NCBI RefSeq assembly: GCF_029210385.1
Contig: NZ_JARGDQ010000006.1
Location: forward strand, 62,001-126,000
Direction: 5' to 3'
DNA: 64,000 nt
DNA from: Desulfurivibrio dismutans
Lineage (GTDB): Bacteria > Desulfobacterota > Desulfobulbia > Desulfobulbales > Desulfurivibrionaceae
Part shown: in pieces, positions 63,257 through 64,000 of the stretch
Position numbering within the stretch: position 1 is the first letter of the stretch
How the letters are laid out: every line of letters starts with the position of its first letter
Notes under the pieces: generated by a model
What the model saw: the letters and a program-made list of their open reading frames with translations, nothing else
The model's database searches: none
Told to the model about the DNA's origin: nothing
Translations under genes and position numbers: made by a program

Positions 63257-64000
63257 TGCCTTACCGTCTGCTGCTGCCGCTGCTTTTTGCGGTTTTTACC
63301 GCCCTGCTGGGTATCGGCATCATCGTGCCGGTGATGCCGGTCTTTGCCACCAGTTTGGGGGCCAGTGGCCTGGCCCTGGGGTTTATCATCGCCTCTTTTT
63401 CCATTACCCGCGGAGTCTGTCAACCGGTGGTGGGAAGACTCTCCGATCGGTGGGGGCGTAAAGGCTTTATGCTGGCCGGGCTGCTGGTCTTCGGCACTGT
63501 CGGCCTGCTGATCCCCATGGCCACCTCGGTGGAGAACCTGGTGCTGATTCGGGCCTTGCACGGGGTAGGGTCGGCGATGATCGTGCCGGTGGCCATGGCT
63601 TACGTCAGTGATCTGGCACCCGTGGGGGAAGAGGGGCGCTACATGGGGCTGCTCAACTCGGCCATTTTTGCCGGAATCGGCAGCGGCCCGTTGCTGGGCG
63701 GTATTTTCACCGACCTCTGGGGGATGGCGGCGGCCTTTTATGCCATGTCCGCCTTGAGCTTCCTGGCTCTGGGGCTGGTGCTCCTTCAGGTGCCGGCAAT
63801 GACCGTCGATCCCGAGCGGGCCGGCAATGGTGACGGGCTGTTCACCGCCATGGGTAAAATGCTGGCAAGCCGCCGCACCTCGGGTCTGCTACTGGCCCGC
63901 CTGGCTACCATGATCATCATGGTCCCCACCATGGCCTTCCTGCCGCTGTTCATGACCCAGGCCTTCCAGGCCAGCGCGATGCAGATCGGGGTGGTGATTT
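63256..64000 (+). CDS. Major facilitator superfamily transporter, N-terminal part
   Basis: 248 codons are visible and the gene runs off the right edge. Strongly hydrophobic with about seven membrane helices. The MFS loop 2-3 signature is GRLSDRWGRKGFMLAGLL near residues 56-73. Helices such as LLFAVFTALLGIGIIVPVMP at the start and AIFAGIGSGPLLGGIFTDLW near 137-156 resemble the drug-efflux (DHA) group. The substrate is not known. The start ATG at 63256 overlaps a small upstream ORF, and the ribosome site is weak. Confidence 0.85.
   Translation, partial: MPYRLLLPLLFAVFTALLGIGIIVPVMPVFATSLGASGLALGFIIASFSITRGVCQPVVGRLSDRWGRKGFMLAGLLVFGTVGLLIPMATSVENLVLIRALHGVGSAMIVPVAMAYVSDLAPVGEEGRYMGLLNSAIFAGIGSGPLLGGIFTDLWGMAAAFYAMSALSFLALGLVLLQVPAMTVDPERAGNGDGLFTAMGKMLASRRTSGLLLARLATMIIMVPTMAFLPLFMTQAFQASAMQIGVVI

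Overview
The window is a 64 kb chromosomal segment of a GC-rich, anaerobic-looking bacterium, most likely a Deltaproteobacterium (Desulfobacterota, Desulfobulbales/Desulfurivibrio-like). This is inferred from gene content: futalosine-pathway menaquinone genes (mqnB, mqnD), a fused NapG/NapH-type Fe-S membrane protein, a C_GCAxxG_C_C protein, a DUF362 Tat protein, and sHSP plus Lon. No rRNA or tRNA gene was recognised.

Region 1 (1-17.8 kb) is an immunity island. A type I-E cas operon (cas3 C-terminus, cas8e, cse2, cas7e, cas5e, cas6e, cas1, cas2; all +) has a RhuM-Fic gene inserted between cas6e and cas1 and overlapping cas1 by ATGA. It is followed by a leader and an array of 109 repeats of 29 bp with 108 spacers (7720-14335). 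The distal end of the array is cut off by a complete IS21-family element (14344-16790). The other end of that element lies inside a truncated IS3-family orfB. The intact end of the IS3 element sits exactly against the last two repeats of a second array of type I-C repeat sequence (17711-17810). The junctions show no target duplication, so the locus looks like two arrays collapsed together by insertion and deletion.

Region 2 (17.8-27 kb) is a mixed accessory stretch: an O-methyltransferase, a canonical Fic AMPylase with helically phased repeats at its promoter, a DnaQ-like exonuclease coupled to a fragment of an SGNH hydrolase, a NapH/NapG-type ferredoxin membrane protein, a DUF362 Tat protein, an agmatinase-family ureohydrolase, a YkgJ-type cysteine-cluster protein, rlmH and a small membrane protein.

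Region 3 (27-64 kb) is mostly housekeeping: cheV, recC-recB, a HAD phosphatase, a four-S1-domain protein, a periplasmic binding protein with a sensor kinase, recD, a DksA-like protein, xseA, a TPR membrane protein with panC-panD-mqnB-mqnD, ilvB-ilvN-psd, an unusual actin-like ATPase, hrpA, a TPR-methyltransferase fusion, hsp20-lon, mscS and the start of an MFS transporter. Two families of dispersed palindromic repeats lie between genes. One has copies at 52.2, 52.4 and 59.7 kb, and the other at 25.5, 35.5 and 42.4 kb.

Most plausible novelty: the RhuM-Fic gene built into the I-E cas operon, with two TTGCA-n-TGCAA inverted repeats, one before its start codon and one inside it as a perfect 16-bp hairpin. 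Next in interest are the chimeric I-E/IS21/IS3/I-C junction and the single spacer flanked by the only two defective repeats and duplicated elsewhere in the array.
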